Shown here: piece by piece, positions 63,708 to 64,000 of the stretch
Position numbering within the stretch: position 1 is the stretch's first letter
Layout of the letters: each line of letters begins with the position of its first letter
Assembly: GCA_028673005.1 (NCBI GenBank)
Contig: CM054115.1
Coordinates: 6,989,501-7,053,500, forward strand
Reading direction: 5' to 3'
From: Tanypteryx hageni
Lineage: Eukaryota; Arthropoda; Insecta; Odonata; Petaluridae
DNA: 64,000 nucleotides
Notes under the pieces: model-generated
Databases searched by the model: none
The model's input: only the letters and a program-made list of their open reading frames with translations
What the model was told of the DNA's origin: nothing
Position numbers and translations under genes: made by a program

Positions 63708-64000
63708 ATGGAACCCAAGAGAAAGGTTAGTGATGCTAGAAATGAGAAGAAGAAGGTTTATCATGAATCAATGACATTGATGAAGAAGGAGGTTTTGGAT
63801 AAACTTAGAGCTGGTCAGCGAGTGGTGGACTTCACACGAATATCGAGTGAATGAATCAAATATTCGCACCGTTCAAAGGAAAAAGGAATCCATTGAAGCA
63901 AGTCTTACTGCTGCTGCTACCACTAGTGATTCCATAAGGAGTATGAGTAAGAGGTCGGTGCAGCAGAATGGGACAGAGAGGTTGTAGAACACCTGGATTG
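63708..64000 (+). pseudogene. Tigger transposase N-terminus, runs off the window
   Basis: From ATG 63708: MEPKRKVSDARNEKKKVYHE, LDKLRAGQRVVDFTRI, then a frameshift near 63850 and VNESNIRTVQRKKESIEASL, a helix-turn-helix typical of the TIGD1-like Tigger group. A stop follows near 63985. It is a third Tigger lineage besides those at 46.6 and 54.2 kb. Confidence 0.75.

Overview
This window is eukaryotic DNA, almost certainly arthropod (probably an insect with a large, transposon-rich genome). It lies inside the plus-strand gene for the MAGUK scaffold protein CASK (CAKI/Lin-2). Only two host coding exons are visible, at 34933-35031 and 59727-59865. Read together they encode one SH3 domain with canonical splice sites and intact frame, closely matching insect CASK. 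They are separated by a 24.7-kb intron, and everything else is intronic or flanking-intron DNA packed with mobile elements. There is no bacterial-style operon and no CRISPR array. The arthropod call rests on the CASK residues and on the mixture of element families.

Layout. 1-10.4 kb: a pogo/Tigger-like element, a decayed Penelope-type GIY-YIG fragment, and a Tigger-like element that contains a PIF/Harbinger-like MITE and a complete but dead hAT element with a perfect 8-bp target duplication. 10.4-11.6 kb: Penelope-like (PLE) fragments bounded by (TA)n tracts. 11.6-26.2 kb: an array of Helitron-like non-autonomous units (3' hairpin followed by CTAG), invaded by a 3.8-kb Tc1-type element with about 0.7-kb inverted repeats and a probable transposase intron, by a nearly intact RTE-like retrotransposon, and by a CR1-like fragment. 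27.0-32.7 kb: a PLE with tandem pseudo-LTRs, a mariner-type element and another PLE fragment. 32.9-34.5 kb: a dead piggyBac transposase gene interrupted by a small hAT MITE.

35-60 kb (the CASK intron): an L1-ORF1-like gene fragment, a PLE tail, an unusual transposon-like protein gene preceded by a 165-bp array of heat-shock-element-like GAA/TTC repeats, a tRNA-like sequence, minisatellites, a TTAA-bounded 1.8-kb element, two minus-strand CR1/L2/Daphne-type LINE copies, a dead Tigger, and an intact 550-codon Tigger transposase gene with good terminal repeats. 60-64 kb: PLE inverted pairs, a mariner fragment and the start of another Tigger gene.

The strongest leads are: (1) the in-register heat-shock-element-like array upstream of the unusual element; (2) hammerhead-ribozyme-like cores repeated in PLE tails, with two subfamilies whose stem II differs but still pairs; (3) PLE tails arranged as near-palindromes between (TA)n tracts; (4) the Helitron-like tandem array and its 9.9-kb inverted-repeat-bounded block; (5) an apparently intact Tigger whose right end carries a nested MITE. 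All calls come from reading the sequence; no database search was run.
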